A stretch of DNA of 64,000 bases from Alviniconcha marisindica (lineage: Eukaryota; Mollusca; Gastropoda; Provannidae): assembly GCA_018857735.1 (NCBI GenBank), contig JABMCL010003469.1, forward strand, positions 132,001-196,000, in the 5' to 3' direction. Shown here piece by piece: positions 20,876 through 31,159 of this stretch; position 1 is the stretch's first letter; the number at the start of each line of letters is the position of its first letter. The translations under genes and the position numbers were made by a program. The notes beneath the pieces were generated by a model. It worked only from the letters and a program-made list of their open reading frames with translations. It ran no database searches and had not been told where the DNA came from.

Positions 20876-21058
20876 GCTACTACTGCCCCAGTGGAGCGGA
20901 TGTGTCAAACTACCTGCTGTGTACGGAGGGCAATTACTGCCTGGAGGGGAGCGACGTACCCACACCCTGTCCACCCAGCACCTTCTCCAACACCACCGGT
21001 CTGCAGGCTGAGGCCCAGTGCACCAACTGCACTGGCGGCTACTACTGCCCCAACTATG
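20876..21058 (+). CDS. Exon 19 (SR1): YYCPSGADVSNY and GGYYCPNY
   Basis: Acceptor ttcgcag, donor gtcagt, phase 1-1, 183 nt. Reads YYCPSGADVSNYLLC, EGNYCLEGSDVPTPC, STFSNTTGLQAEAQC and NCTGGYYCPNYG. The GLQAEAQC text matches GLQAEGDC of exon 37 and GLQSEAEC of exon 38. The 3-prime 17 nt plus donor are the unit of the 57-nt array in intron 19. Confidence 0.92.
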
Positions 21059-21945
21059 GTCAGTCTTGTCTACCTGGGGAGTAGTTTTATGCCTTATTTA
21101 ACTGCCCCAACTATGGTCAGTCTTGTCTACCTGGGGAGTAGTTTTATGCCTTATTTAACTGCCCCAACTTGGTCAGTCTTGTCTACCTGGGGAGTAGTTT
21201 TATGCCTTATTTAACTGCCCCAACTGTGGTCAGTCTTGTCTACCTGGGGAGTAGTTTTATGCCTTATTTAACTGCCCCAACTGTGGTCAGTCTTGTCTAC
21301 CTGGGGAGTAGTTTTATGCCTTATTTAACTGCCCCAACTGTGGTCAGTCTTGTCTACCTGGGGAGTAGTTTTATGCCTTATTTAACTGCCCCAACTGTGG
21401 TCAGTCTTGTCTACCTGGGGAGTAGTTTTATGCCTTATTTAACTGCCCCAACTATGGTCAGTCTTGTCTACCTGGGGAGTAGTTTTATGCCTTATTTAAC
21501 TGCCCCAACTATGGTCAGTCTTGTCTACCTGGGGAGCAGTTTTATGCCTTATTTAACTGCCCCAACTATGGTCAGTCTTGTCTACCTGGGGAGCAGTTTT
21601 ATGCCTTATTTAACTGTCCCAACTATGGTCAGTCTCATCTACCTGGGAAGTAGTTTTATGCTGTGTTTTACTACCTAGGGGGTAGTTTTATGTCATTTTT
21701 TGCTACCTGGGGAGTAGTTTTATGCCATGTTTTTACTACCTGGGAGTAGTTTTATGCTGTGTTTTACTACCTGGGAATAGTTTCATGCCATGTTTTACTG
21801 ACCCAACTCTGGTCAGTCTCGGCAACCTTGGTTTCATGCCATGTTTTAGACCTTTACTGCCCCGACTAAGGTCAGTCTTGGCTACCTACACAGTAGTTTC
21901 TTTCTGTGGTTTACTGCCCAAGCTATGGTCAGTCTTAGCAATCTA
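21036..21945 (+). repeat. Intron 19 donor array, 57-nt unit, about 11 clean and 5 degenerate copies
   Basis: Unit actgccccaactatg|gtcagt, cttgtctacctggggagtag, ttttatgccttattta. In the exon frame each unit reads into TAG, so read-through would truncate. In another frame the 57-nt unit is open (19 codons), giving a false ORF of 169 residues. Confidence 0.96.
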
Positions 21946-22196
21946 AGACCATCAAGTTCATTCTTTTTCTCCTGGTTCTTCTTCCCTGTAAGAAAAGAAG
22001 ATATGGTATAAATTTTGTTTATAATTTTTTTCTTTTTATAATCCCTTTGTTGTTGCTATAGACTACGGGACAGCAAAATCATTGTCACTGATTAATTCGG
22101 TAATAGTGTAATTTGGAAGTGTCATTTTGAAAGAATGATTTCTGAAGTTCTGTTTGTCTTGATTGTTTAACTCGGGACATTCATTCCATTTTGCAG

Positions 22197-22324
22197 GTCA
22201 GACTGAGGCCACGCTGCAGTGCTGGGGTGGTTACTACTGCCCTGTCGGTCTGTCCGAACCCAACCCTGTGCAGTACCTGTGTCCTCAAGGCTTGCATTGC
22301 CCTAACGGCAGTGAGATCTACAAG
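22197..22324 (+). CDS. Exon 20 (SR1): GGYYCPVGLSEP and YLCPQGLHCPNG
   Basis: Acceptor tttgcag, donor gtgggt directly after AAG; phase 1 in, phase 0 out, 128 nt. Reads GQTEATLQCWGGYYC, PVGLSEPNPVQYLC and PQGLHCPNGSEIYK. Most of its 3-prime half is duplicated seven times in the following intron, with the phase-0 donor kept in most copies. Confidence 0.9.
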
Positions 22325-22985
22325 GTGGGTAATGGGGTGGTTACTACTGCAGTCACCTGTGATGTACCTGTGTCCTCAGGGCCTGTATTACCCTAACGGC
22401 AGTGAGATGTACAAGGTGGGTAATGGGGTGGTTACTACTGCAGTCACCTGTGATGTACCTGTGTCCTCAGGGCCTGTATTACCCTAACGGCGGTGATATC
22501 TACAAGGTGGGTAATGGGGTGGTTACTACTGCAGTCACCTGTGCAGTACCTGTGTCCTCAGGGCCTGTATTAACCTAACGGCAGTGAGATCTACAAGGTG
22601 GGTAATGGGGTGGTTACTACTGCAGTCACCTATGCAGTACCTGTGTCCTCAAGAGCTTTATCGTCCTAATGGCAGTGATATCTACAAGGTGGGTAATTGG
22701 GTGATTACTACTGCAGTTACCTGTGCAGTACCTGTGTTCTCAAGGCTTGCATTGTCTTAACGGCAGTGATATCCACAAGGTGGGTAATTGGATGGCTACT
22801 ACTGCAGTTACCTGTGCAGTGCCTGTGTCCTCAAGGCTTGCATTGTCCTAATGGCAATGATATCTACAAGATGGGTAATGGGGTGGTTACTGTTGCAGTT
22901 ACCTGTGCAGTACCTGTGTCCTCAGGGGCTTTATTGTCCTAACAGCAGTGAGATCTACATGGTGGATAATGGAGTGATATGAATT
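22325..22985 (+). repeat. Intron 20 partial-exon array, 91-nt unit, seven copies
   Basis: gtgggt-type boundaries at 22325, 22416, 22507, 22598, 22689, 22780, then degenerate at 22871 and 22962. Each unit has ggggtggttactactgcag, a 63-nt segment (for example 22353-22415) and cnnaag. The 63-nt segment keeps the exon frame and reads YLCPQGLxxPNGSEIYK-like text. Copy 3 has TAA; copy 6 has lost the donor GT. Confidence 0.95.
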
Positions 22986-23002
22986 TGATGTGATGCGTTG
23001 TA

Positions 23003-23151
23003 CAAGTGTTGAAATGGTTACTACACCAGCACATTTATCCAGAAGGTTCTATTGTTTGTATGCGTTTTGTTGAACTGGAGTGTTCAGATGGTTACTACAC
23101 CAGCACATTTATCCAGAAGGTTCTATTGTTTGTATGCGTTTTGTTGAACAG
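23003..23151 (+). repeat. Intron 20 acceptor array, 74-nt unit
   Basis: Units of tgttcagatggttactacac, cagcacatttatccagaagg and tatgcgttttgttgaac precede exon 21. Copies carry the first codons of exon 21. This intron is therefore edged by junction-derived arrays on both sides. Confidence 0.92.
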
Positions 23152-23296
23152 GAGTGTTCAGATGGTTACTACACCAGCACATCGGGCCAGGCCAGCTGTG
23201 ACATTTGTCCCGAAGGGTTCTACTGTCTCCCTGTCACCCCTAGCAACGCCTCTCTGAATGCTCAGTCCTGTCCTGTTGGCTACTACTGCCCACAAG
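23152..23296 (+). CDS. Exon 21 (SR1): ECSDGYYTSTSG and GYYCPQG
   Basis: Acceptor ttgaacag at 23150-23151 is chosen because it gives phase 0, matching exon 20, and restores the frame. The closer gttcag at 23158-23159 would not. Reads ECSDGYYTSTSGQASC, DICPEGFYCLPVTPSN and CPVGYYCPQ; donor gtaagg, phase 1 out. Upstream copies of this acceptor carry tgg instead of cag and so lack AG at that point. Confidence 0.85.
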
Positions 23297-24364
23297 GTAA
23301 GGGCAGTTTGCACGTTTGTTTGTTAGACTGTTTTAATGCAGTCTTCTCTGGAGAGGTACTAGCAAGGACGAAGATCCCAGAGGGTGGAGAGAGAACTATT
23401 GGGCGATTCAGCGAAGCTGGTTTGCTAGAGTGAATGCGCTTTGTAATCTTTCGCACAGAAGTCGCGAGAGGTTGCAGCGCACTTCTGGGCCAATTTCTGA
23501 GTAGGCGTTGCTTCACGCTGTGTATAACAGTGGAAGTTGAACCTAGAATTGCGAAGCAGTACAAATGCCAATACTGTTGCAGTTGCAAAGATTACCGTGG
23601 AAAGGGGATGAAGGGTGGAAAAAAGTGTCTTTGCGTCGTTTTTTGGCTGACCAGAAGATCGCGAGTTCATAGAAAAAATGCGTTTTGGGCATCCTGTAGC
23701 ACGAGCAACAAGTTATTGCTTATTTCCAACACATTATGACGACAGGCCTAAAAAAATGCCTTTAAAGCTGGCAGTGTAAAATTCGCAAATTCACTGTCAC
23801 CGCCTACCAGTGTGAAGAAAGTATGCACCGGAAGTAAAAGCAGCCAAGGGACTGACTTAAGCGATGCCGGGCAAAAGTCAAGGGAGTTAACAACCCTGCC
23901 TGAATCGCCCAATACCTACTACAGCACTGTCACCACCAGAGTGACTCCTGCTTTAAAATGGGCAGTGATGAGACCCACCTCAAAGTATCATTGGTTGTGT
24001 ATCGTTATTGTAGAGTTGTGAAGGGCAAAGTCACAAGGCAGTGTCCATGAACCACAATGTTTGAAGAGAAAAGAGAGGCGAATCAGGGAATCAAATTGAT
24101 ATTGCCATTTACCAGCCTAGGGCCTTACTGGCAGATAAACATGTCAAGTGTGAAGTTGTAGGGGACGAATGACTGCCATCCAGATCAGTATCTGGTGTTG
24201 TTTCCTTTTGTTGTACTGTATGATGTCAATCAGTTGGGTATTTTTGTACAGGTATACTTCAAAGTCAGCACCGCCCTCATGGCATTCCCGTCCTCTGATA
24301 CAGCACTGATAGTTGCACAGTGTAGTGCATCTTTGTACAGAGTGACTTAATCGTCTCCTCACAG
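23297..24364 (+). repeat. Intron 21 left part with dispersed element C
   Basis: 23920-24095 matches 11380-11545 (element C). The rest, including open stretches near 23430-23740, has no family similarity and no recognisable coding signal. Confidence 0.6.
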
Positions 24365-24671
24365 GTACTGGCAGTGACTGGAAGCATGCCCCAACAGTAT
24401 TTTACGTGGTGTGACATTTCTGTTCGCAGGTACTGGCAGTGACTGGAAGCATGCCCCAACAGTATTTTACGTGGTGTGACATTTCTGTTCGCAGGTACTG
24501 GCAGTGACTGGAAGCATGCCCCAACAGTATTTTACGTGGTGTGACATTTCTGTTCGCAGGTACTGGCAGTGACTGGAAGCATGCCCCAACAGTATCTTAT
24601 GTGTTGTGACATTTCTGTTCACAGGTACAGCCAGTCAATGACTGTAATGAATGTAATATTTACATGTACAG
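24365..24671 (+). repeat. Intron 21 acceptor ladder, 65-nt unit
   Basis: gtactgg starts at 24365, 24430, 24495 and 24560, each after cgcag or cacag, with a diverged copy at 24625 and the real exon at 24672. Decoys read GTGSDW like exon 22, then run to TGA about 17 codons in. Confidence 0.95.
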
Positions 24672-24818
24672 GTACTGGCAGTGACTGGCAGGCATGCCCT
24701 AGTGGAACCTACAGCAATACTGCTGGTCTGTATAATGAGACGCAGTGTCTGCCTTGTGACGGGGGCAAGTACTGCATGGGCGAACACCTCACCACAACCA
24801 CTGGGGACTGCGCTGCCG
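24672..24818 (+). CDS. Exon 22 (SR2 anchor): GTGSDWQACPSGTY
   Basis: Acceptor tgtacag is the last after five decoy copies; donor gtgaga, phase 1-1, 147 nt. Reads GTGSDWQACPSGTYSNTAG, LYNETQCLPCDGGKYC and MGEHLTTTTGDCAAG. Anchor cysteine codon at 24695. Its closest relative in the window is exon 13. Confidence 0.92.
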
Positions 24819-25449
24819 GTGAGATGTTTTGTCTTTGTTGTGAAGATTTTTTCTTAATTAAAGTTCATAATAGCAATGGTTTTGGATGCTTGGAAAAGAG
24901 CTGATGTTTCACAAACAAACATGTGAAGAATTGTCCTGAGTAATTTTTGTTTACCGTGTAAATAGGAAAAGTAATGCAACAACAACAAAATGAATGAACA
25001 AGGCAGTTTTAAAATGGGGGTGCTTCTGTTGTGGCAGTTAAAGTGCCTGCGGTTTCTTTTTCCACAGAGACAATGTTGTTATCATTGTAGTGTTCCCCAG
25101 CTTAGCACTCGAGGGGGTTACCCAGTGTATGCAATTTTACATTGAGGGGGTCACCTGGTGTATGCAATTTTACATTGAAGGGGTCACCTGGTGTATGCAA
25201 TTTTACATTGAGAAGGCAGCCACATGCCATCTTTGGAGGATTTATTTCCATCTCTGGAGAGTGGATGGTTATGCGAGAAGCTTATCATGGCTGAAGATAG
25301 TCCCTGTATAACTAAGCAACATTTTAATGCAGCTTTGGTGTTCTTGTTGTTGTTAACTGTGTTGTGACACAGCCCAGGCCAAGGAAAACACAAAAAGAAT
25401 CAATGATTATGTTGACACAAGTTTACACAAGTGGCGTCTCCCTCTGCAG
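24819..25449. repeat. Intron 22 with dispersed element D, copy 2
   Basis: 25085-25360 matches 677-990. It contains a threefold internal repeat of tgtatgcaattttacattga. The section 24819-25084 is featureless. Confidence 0.7.
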
Positions 25450-25725
25450 GTTACTACTGCACGTCCGGAGTGGACAGACCCATGCCTGGAGCCAGCAACG
25501 ACACAGCGGGTATCAACTGCTCCTGTCCCACCCAGGCCTTCCACACCGGGGTGGGCGGGGTGTGTCCCTTGGGTCACTACTGCCAGGTGGGGTCAGACCT
25601 ACCCACGGCGTGTGTGGCGGGCACCTACGCTGACCAGGAGGGGTTGTCGGCCTGTCTGACTTGCCCCGAAGGCTACTACTGTCTGGCTGGGGCCACAGGG
25701 TTCACCAACACTTCTTGTCCTGTCG
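25450..25725 (+). CDS. Exon 23 (SR2): GVDRPMPG and GVCPLGHYC
   Basis: Acceptor tctgcag, donor gtgagt, phase 1-1, 276 nt. Reads YYCTSGVDRPMPGASN, DTAGINCSCPTQAFHTG, VGGVCPLGHYCQVG, GTYADQEGLSACLTC and GYYCLAGATGFTNTSC. Counterpart of exon 14, but here the exon runs through into the GYYCLAG module. Confidence 0.93.
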
Positions 25726-25797
25726 GTGAGTATGTTGTGTCCTGTCAGTGAGTATGTCATGTCCTGTCGGTGAGTATGTCCTGTCCTGTCGGTGAGT
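25716..25797 (+). repeat. Intron 23 donor array, about 25-nt unit
   Basis: Four to five copies of tcctgtcg|gtgagtatg directly continue from exon 23. All have a full gtgagt donor or one change. Confidence 0.93.
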
Positions 25798-25984
25798 TGG
25801 CAGCCTTGGCTGGCTGGCTTCTCTGGCAGTGTGTTTCTCTGGAATCCGCTTCTTTGTGCTGGGATTGGTTGAGTTGTGCGCTAGTTTTTTTCATCTTCAG
25901 ATTAAGATGGTGTAATGAAAACAGTTTTGCCTGATAACTGGCAGAGTGCTGTTAAACACATTGTTTTGTTCTCAATCCATTTCC

Positions 25985-26624
25985 AAAAGGGCTTTAGGAT
26001 CAGCACCTCTCATCAACTCCTTTAGTTTCAGTGTTTCATCTGTTTGTTCAATAATCATCACCACTCTTTCTCTTCTTCAGTTTCAGTGTTTCATCAATTC
26101 GTTCAGATGATCATTACCACTCTCCCTCTGCTTCAGTTTTAATGTTTCATCAGTTTGCTCAGTGATCATCACCGCTCTTCCTCTTCTTCAGTTTTAATGT
26201 TTCGTCAGTTTGTTCAATGATCATCACCGCTCTTCCTGACATTCAGTTTCAGTGTTTCATCAGTTTGTTGATATGATCACCACTTTCTCTCTCCTCAGTT
26301 TCAATGTTTCATCAGATTGTTGAGATGGTCACCACCACTCTCTCTCCCCTTCAGTTTCAATGTTTCATCAGATTGTTGAGATGGTCACCACCACTCTCTC
26401 TCTCCTTCAGTTTCAATGTTTCATCAGATTGTTGAGATGGTCACCACTTTATCTCCCCTTCAGTTTCAATGTTTCATCAGATTGTTGAGATGGTCACCAC
26501 CACTCTCTCTCTCCTTCAGTTTCAATGTTTCATCAGATTGTTGAGATGGTCACCACTTTATCTCTCCTTCAGTTTCAATGTTTCATCAGATTGTTGAGAT
26601 GGTCACCACTTTATCTCTCCGCAG
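25985..26624 (+). repeat. Intron 23 acceptor-proximal array, about 57-nt unit
   Basis: About ten units of tcagtttcaatgtttcatca, gattgttgagatggtcacca and a ctctctctccttcag tract. Each unit carries a polypyrimidine tract and AG, but no exon 24 sequence. Confidence 0.93.
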
Positions 26625-26876
26625 GCCACTACTGCCCTAACGGCACAGAGTACAGCACACAGTGGCGCTGCGCAGCAGGCACCTACAACCCGATAGAGGG
26701 AGGCACCAGCAGCGCAGACTGCCTGAGCTGTCCCCCGGGACAGTACTGTGCTGGTCAGGCCAACTCTGCCCCCACCGGCAACTGCAGCGCAGGGTGGTAC
26801 TGCTCTGGTGGTGCGGACAGTCCCAACGACACCGTGCATGGCGGCGAGTGCCAGGCAGGCTACTACTGCCCTGAAG
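26625..26876 (+). CDS. Exon 24 (SR2): GHYCPNGTEYSTQW to GYYCPEG
   Basis: Acceptor ctccgcag, donor gtactg (weaker but frame-consistent), phase 1-1, 252 nt. Reads HYCPNGTEYSTQWRC, GTYNPIEGGTSSADC, GQYCAGQANSAPTGNC, GWYCSGGADSPNDTVHG and CQAGYYCPEG. Equivalent to exons 15-16 of SR1. Confidence 0.91.
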
Positions 26877-26934
26877 GTACTGCAGGGAGTCTGTGGGATG
26901 ATTGCATTACAAGGCAATGTTGGGGGGGGGGGGG

Positions 26935-27240
26935 GTTCTGGATTTTGATGTTAATCTAGATGGTGATGTAAATGTTCATCTAGGTGATAGATTTGATCTA
27001 GATGTTGATGTTAGAGTTATTTGGATGTTGGCATTGATCTAGATGTCTTTGTTGGTCTGGGTGTTGATGTTGATCTCAGTGTTGATGTTTATGTTGATCT
27101 GCCGTCTGGAGGTTGACATGGACAGGGATGTTGACTATGGATGTTGGTGTTAACCTGGATGTTGATGTCAGTGATAGATGTTTTTGTTAACTTTTGTGTT
27201 GATGTTGACGATAGATGTTGATGTTAACCTGGATGTTGGT
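26935..27240 (+). repeat. Intron 24 gatgttgatg low-complexity repeats
   Basis: Irregular units of gatgttgatgttgatctag cover most of this short intron. Confidence 0.8.
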
Positions 27241-27249
27241 GATTCTCAG

Positions 27250-27485
27250 GCTCAGGTGCCCAACAGCCATGTCCTGGTGGCCAGTACTGTCAGACAAACG
27301 GTTTGTCAGCCCCCACCGGCAACTGCACCGCTGGATACTTCTGTATCCTCGTAGCCTCCTCCTCCACCCCAACGGATGGAACTACCGGTGACCAGTGTCC
27401 GGCTGGCTTCTACTGCCCTGAGGGGTCTGCCTCACCTGTCCCCTGCAGTCCTGGTACCTACAGTCCTTCAACTCTGAACACACAG
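27250..27485 (+). CDS. Exon 25 (SR2): GGQYCQTNGL to GTYSPSTLNTQ
   Basis: Acceptor attctcag, donor gtgggt after CAG; phase 1 in, phase 0 out, 236 nt. Reads GSGAQQPCPGGQYCQTNG, LSAPTGNCTAGYFC, ILVASSSTPTDGTTG, GFYCPEGSASPVPC and GTYSPSTLNTQ. The exon end and donor are copied about six times in intron 25. Confidence 0.92.
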
Positions 27486-27905
27486 GTGGGTAGTCTGCCG
27501 CATTAACCCTCTCCCCACCTCACCTGTCTGTAGTCCTGGTACCTACAGTCCTTCAACTGAACACACAGGTGGGTAGTCTGCCGCATCAACCCTCACCTGT
27601 CTGTAGTCCTGGAACCTACAGTCCTTCAACACTGAACACACAGGTCGTCTGCTGCATCAACCCTCCCCCCTCCTCACCTGTCTGTAGTCCTGGAACCTAC
27701 AGTCCTTCAACACTGAACACACTGGTGGGTAGTCTGCTGCATCAACCCTTCCCCCCTCCTCACCTGTCTGTAGTCCTGGAACCTACAGTCCTTCAACACT
27801 GAACACACAGGTGGGTAGTCTGCTGCATCAACCCCCTCCTGTCTGTAGTCCTGGTACCTACAGACCTTCAACACTGAACACACAGGTAGGTAGTCTGGTG
27901 CATCC
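27440..27905 (+). repeat. Intron 25 donor array, about 75-nt unit, six copies
   Basis: Unit cctgtctgtagtcctggtac, ctacagtccttcaacactg, aacacacag|gtgggt. The copied exon text is the CSPGTYSPSTLNTQ end of exon 25. A ctgtag acceptor-like site precedes the copied part in most units. 27906-28191 has no feature. Confidence 0.94.
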
Positions 27906-28191
27906 CACCCCAAGGAGTTGAAAACAAATGTGATTTCAGCTGCAGCCAGAAAGATACAATATCTTCTGCGTTGGGGAGCATGTTTGGCAGCCTGTTCCAG
28001 AGGGTGGCTACAGCACTGCAGACTGATCTTATGACTCGGTTTGTTTTGATGTGTTCACCAAAGAGTGAGGTGGATTGTGTAACTAAGGGAAACAAGTGCC
28101 TGTAGATATTGTGGCGCAGTATCATACATGCACTCTACCTCGGCACTCTTTCTGGTTTGAGTTTTCACAATCATCCACTTTCACCTTGCAG

Positions 28192-28507
28192 GTGTCTGAC
28201 TGCCTGGCCTGCACGGGAGGAGAGTTCTGCGGCAGCTACAACCTCACGGCTACGTCCGGCAACTGCACAGCTGGCTACTACTGCCCGCAGGGAGAAGCAG
28301 CGCCCACATCCTACGAGTGCACTGTGGGCCACTACTGCCCGGAGGGCACCACGAGCCCTGTACTGTGCCCCAGCGGCTGGTACCAGGACGATCTGCGGCA
28401 GTGGACCTGCAAGATGTGTCCTGCCGGCTATTACTGCGACAACAGCTTGGGCGTGGTGGTTGTCAACGATTCCATCACTTGCCCCATGGGACACTACTGC
28501 CCTCAGG
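28192..28507 (+). CDS. Exon 26 (SR2): VSDCLACTGGEFC to GYYCDNSLG (type B)
   Basis: Acceptor ccttgcag, donor gtatgc; phase 0 in, phase 1 out, 316 nt. Reads VSDCLACTGGEFCGSYN, GYYCPQGEAAPTSYEC, GHYCPEGTTSPVLC, GWYQDDLRQWTCKMC, GYYCDNSLGVVVVNDS and CPMGHYCPQG. Carries the type-B signature of exon 7. Confidence 0.93.
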
Positions 28508-28943
28508 GTATGCATTGAGTCTTCCTGTGCAGACTTGAATTTATAGATGGTTCTTGGCTGAGCTCTCAGCCTTGTAGTTATGCTCACTGATTTTGTTCTG
28601 ACCGGCATGTGTTATGTCCTCACTGGTACAGTGTATAATGATTTGAGGCAAAATCCAATGTTCTGGGTGCAACATTCTGATCAGCTGAAGTGCCTTGAGT
28701 GACTGGCATCCTGGAACCAGCTGTTGCCTATTCAAGCAGTTAGTTACATATATGATGAACATGCTTGTTAGTCCATCCACCTCGCCCCATTCTCATCAAC
28801 ATTTGCACACCCATCAACTCCACCCATTTGCTGTTGCTCACATCCTCTGATACCTCCACTGTTCTCTGCCACCACTGTGTTTTTATTCCACTCACACAGA
28901 CAATTCCCTCCACACACCAGGACTAAGTCCTCTCCTTTTTCAG
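28508..28943 (+). other. Intron 26, nothing notable
   Basis: No array or recognised element; ends in a ctccttttt tract before cag. Confidence 0.65.
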
Positions 28944-29165
28944 GAACGCTTCGTGCTGACCAGTACCCTTGTCCAGTGGGGACATTCAACAACCTGACGG
29001 GTTTGAACCAGAGTGACCACTGCACAGCTTGCACAGGTGGTTACTACTGCGACCAGGTGGGACTCGACTCACCCGCTGGGCTCTGTCACCCTGGCTACTA
29101 CTGCAAGCGCTTCGCAATGTACGCCACTCCAAACCAGACTGGTGATGCTGACGTCTGCCCTCAAG
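28944..29165 (+). CDS. Exon 27 (SR2): GTFNNLTGLNQ and GYYCKRFAMY
   Basis: Acceptor ttttcag, donor gtgaga, phase 1-1, 222 nt. Reads GTLRADQYPCPVGTFNN, LTGLNQSDHCTACTGG, YYCDQVGLDSPAGLC, GYYCKRFAMYATPNQTG and DADVCPQG. The FNNLTGLNxSxxC text recurs in exons 58-59, and GYFCKQYANISTPDQG of exon 37 matches the KRFAMYATPNQ stretch. Confidence 0.93.
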
Positions 29166-29980
29166 GTGAGAAGGATATGTGTGTGTGTGTGTGTGTGGGG
29201 GGGGGGGGGGTCATACATGATAATGTTCATGCAGTCATGGGAATTGTCTGAAATACAGTGATTTTCCAAAAACGAAGTCCCATGAACTGCCAGCATTTTT
29301 GCTTTCATATACCCCCAGTTAGGTATATTTTAATGTTTGTGTGTGTGTGGTGGGGGGGGAGGCATGCCTTTAGACCCCTTGTTTTTTTGTTGAAATTTTT
29401 CCTTTGGACAATTCCCATACCTGAATATTAGTATGTGATTCATTACTGTGCACAGACATGTGTCTGTTAATGAACCCCAGATGTTTTGTGTTTGGATGGG
29501 TGGTTGAAAGTGTTTGTACCTTTGATGTGATCTGTTATGATAAAAAATCAGCAGGAGTGTGTTTTTGCTTTTTGTGCAACTTGATAATGGTGCTGCATTC
29601 ATTCCACTGATTCCAGCACCATGAGCATGTTTACATTTTCTTTTTCAAGATGTTCATGTCCAGTTACTAGCTAACTATTTGGGAAACAACAAACAGACAC
29701 ACCAGAGCCATGTGTATGTAGTATGTTTTTGATTCATGCAATATTAGTATTTACTTCCTGGTGTTTTCCATTTCCCCCCCTCCCCTCTTCCCCCCATGCA
29801 CATGCACACAAATGCATACATGTTCATGCACCCACACATGCGTGTGCACACACACTCACACACACACGCACATGCACACACTCACACCACACACATACAT
29901 GCAGGCACACGCACATGGTTTCTGAGTGGGTGAATGGATGAGGCAGGTTGAAATGGTGCGTGTTTTTCCATGTTTGTCAG
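29166..29980. repeat. Intron 27 with GT/G tract and CA-rich segment
   Basis: GT and G run at 29178-29210, a second at 29336-29360, and a CA-rich stretch with interspersed ATGC at 29800-29910. Otherwise unremarkable. Confidence 0.7.
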
Positions 29981-30127
29981 GTTACTACTGTGAGGAAGGG
30001 ACGTTGGACCCCACAGCCTGTCCACCAGGCACGTTTGGCGCTGCTGCAGGTCTGCGTAACGTGACCGAGTGCACCGCTTGTACAGCCAGCTACTACTGCC
30101 TGACCCCAGGTCTTCTGGCTGAGGAAG
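29981..30127 (+). CDS. Exon 28 (SR2): YYCEEGTLDP and ASYYCLTPGL
   Basis: Acceptor tttgtcag, donor gtaggc, phase 1-1, 147 nt. Reads YYCEEGTLDPTACPPG, GTFGAAAGLRNVTEC, TACTASYYCLTPGL and LAEEG. A serine replaces the usual glycine before YYC. Confidence 0.9.
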
Positions 30128-30466
30128 GTAGGCTTGCATTCCTGAAAATATTTTTAAAAAATCAAAAAAAAATCTAAGCAAAATGTATATTTGTGATGAT
30201 ACTTTCCTCAAACTAACTGCAAGGGGTTATATCAGGACTATAGCTGCGTTTGGGCTCCCAAGCAACCCAAAATGTATCATCCTTTAATACCACATAGAGT
30301 GGCCTGCCCCTGATGATGGTGGGGGAGGGGGGGGGCATCCCCTCTATAAGGCACAGAAGTGTTAGAATTGCCTCTGATAACATTGACACAAGATTAAAAC
30401 AAGTCTTGCAACATCTACTGTTACAACAAGTTGTGATTCATGATGTGACGTTGCTTTGCATTGCAG
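30128..30466 (+). other. Intron 28, nothing notable
   Basis: AT-rich; short G run at 30325-30337; no repeat recognised. Confidence 0.6.
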
Positions 30467-30582
30467 GTCTGTGCAATGCTGGCTACTTCTGCGTGGAGGG
30501 GTCCAGTTCTGCCAGCAGCGAGCTCTGTCCCACCGGTCACTTCTGTCCACAGGGCACTGCAGTGCCGGAGAGGTGTCCAGAG
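30467..30582 (+). CDS. Exon 29 (SR2): LCNAGYFCVEGS and GHFCPQG
   Basis: Acceptor attgcag, donor gtaagc after GAG; phase 1 in, phase 0 out, 116 nt. Reads LCNAGYFCVEGSSSASSELC, PTGHFCPQGTAVPERC and PE. The same length and phases as exon 12, which holds the same super-repeat position. Confidence 0.9.
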
Positions 30583-30881
30583 GTAAGCTGCTGCTGACCT
30601 TTCAGTTTTGGTGTTTGTGGTCATGGTCTGGTGACTTCTGGGTCATGGAGAAGATAGGAAACTGGTGGTGACAGTACGGTACAGTGCAGTGCAGCTTTAT
30701 TGCCAAGTGTCAGTGTCAAGTTCTTACACCAGCAAAGTTTTATGGTGCCAAATGCATTCACACTCATTCATGCCAATCATAATCATGCCTCTTTTACATA
30801 GTCTACCACTTAATAAGTTGAAATATTATTGAAATAATGCAGAAAGCATATGATTATGTATGATTTTTTGACGTTTTCCAG

Positions 30882-31159
30882 GGAACATTTAACCCATACC
30901 TTGGCCTCAATGCCACCGAATTCTGCACATCCTGTACTGCTGGCCAGTACTGTGACTCAGAAGGGTTAAACACAACTACAGGACCGTGCGACCCAGGCTT
31001 CTACTGCCCTGGTGGTCAGAACTCGTCGCGTCCAGCTGGTCTGGAGTGCCCCATCGCCCACTACTGCCCCCTGAACTCCTCCCAACCCTTGCCGTGCAGC
31101 AACGGGACCTTCATGAACCACACCATGGCGGACCAGTGCTACACCTGCCCCCAGGGATG
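30882..31159 (+). CDS. Exon 30 (SR2): GTFNPYLGLNATEFC to CPQGW
   Basis: Acceptor ttttccag, donor gtgagt; phase 0 in, phase 2 out inside a tryptophan codon (TG|G), 278 nt. Reads GTFNPYLGLNATEFC, TAGQYCDSEGLNTTTG, GFYCPGGQNSSRPAG, PIAHYCPLNSSQPLPC and GTFMNHTMADQC. Confidence 0.92.

Noticed and set aside
21169..21678. 169-residue + strand open frame
   Set aside because: 57-nt donor array read out of the exon frame; every unit encodes the same 19 residues and nothing else.
23158..23159. The gttcag site as exon 21 acceptor
   Set aside because: It would put the exon in the wrong phase relative to exon 20; ttgaacag at 23150-23151 gives phase 0 and restores ECSDGYY.
23434..24021. Possible unrelated exon(s) in intron 21
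   Set aside because: Open frames of 60-100 codons without family motifs, codon bias or paired splice sites; part overlaps dispersed element C.
28171..28608. Antisense and out-of-frame ORFs over exon 26 and similar GC-rich exons
   Set aside because: GC-rich cysteine codons leave other frames open; none shows conserved motifs, and the + strand module frame explains the sequence.
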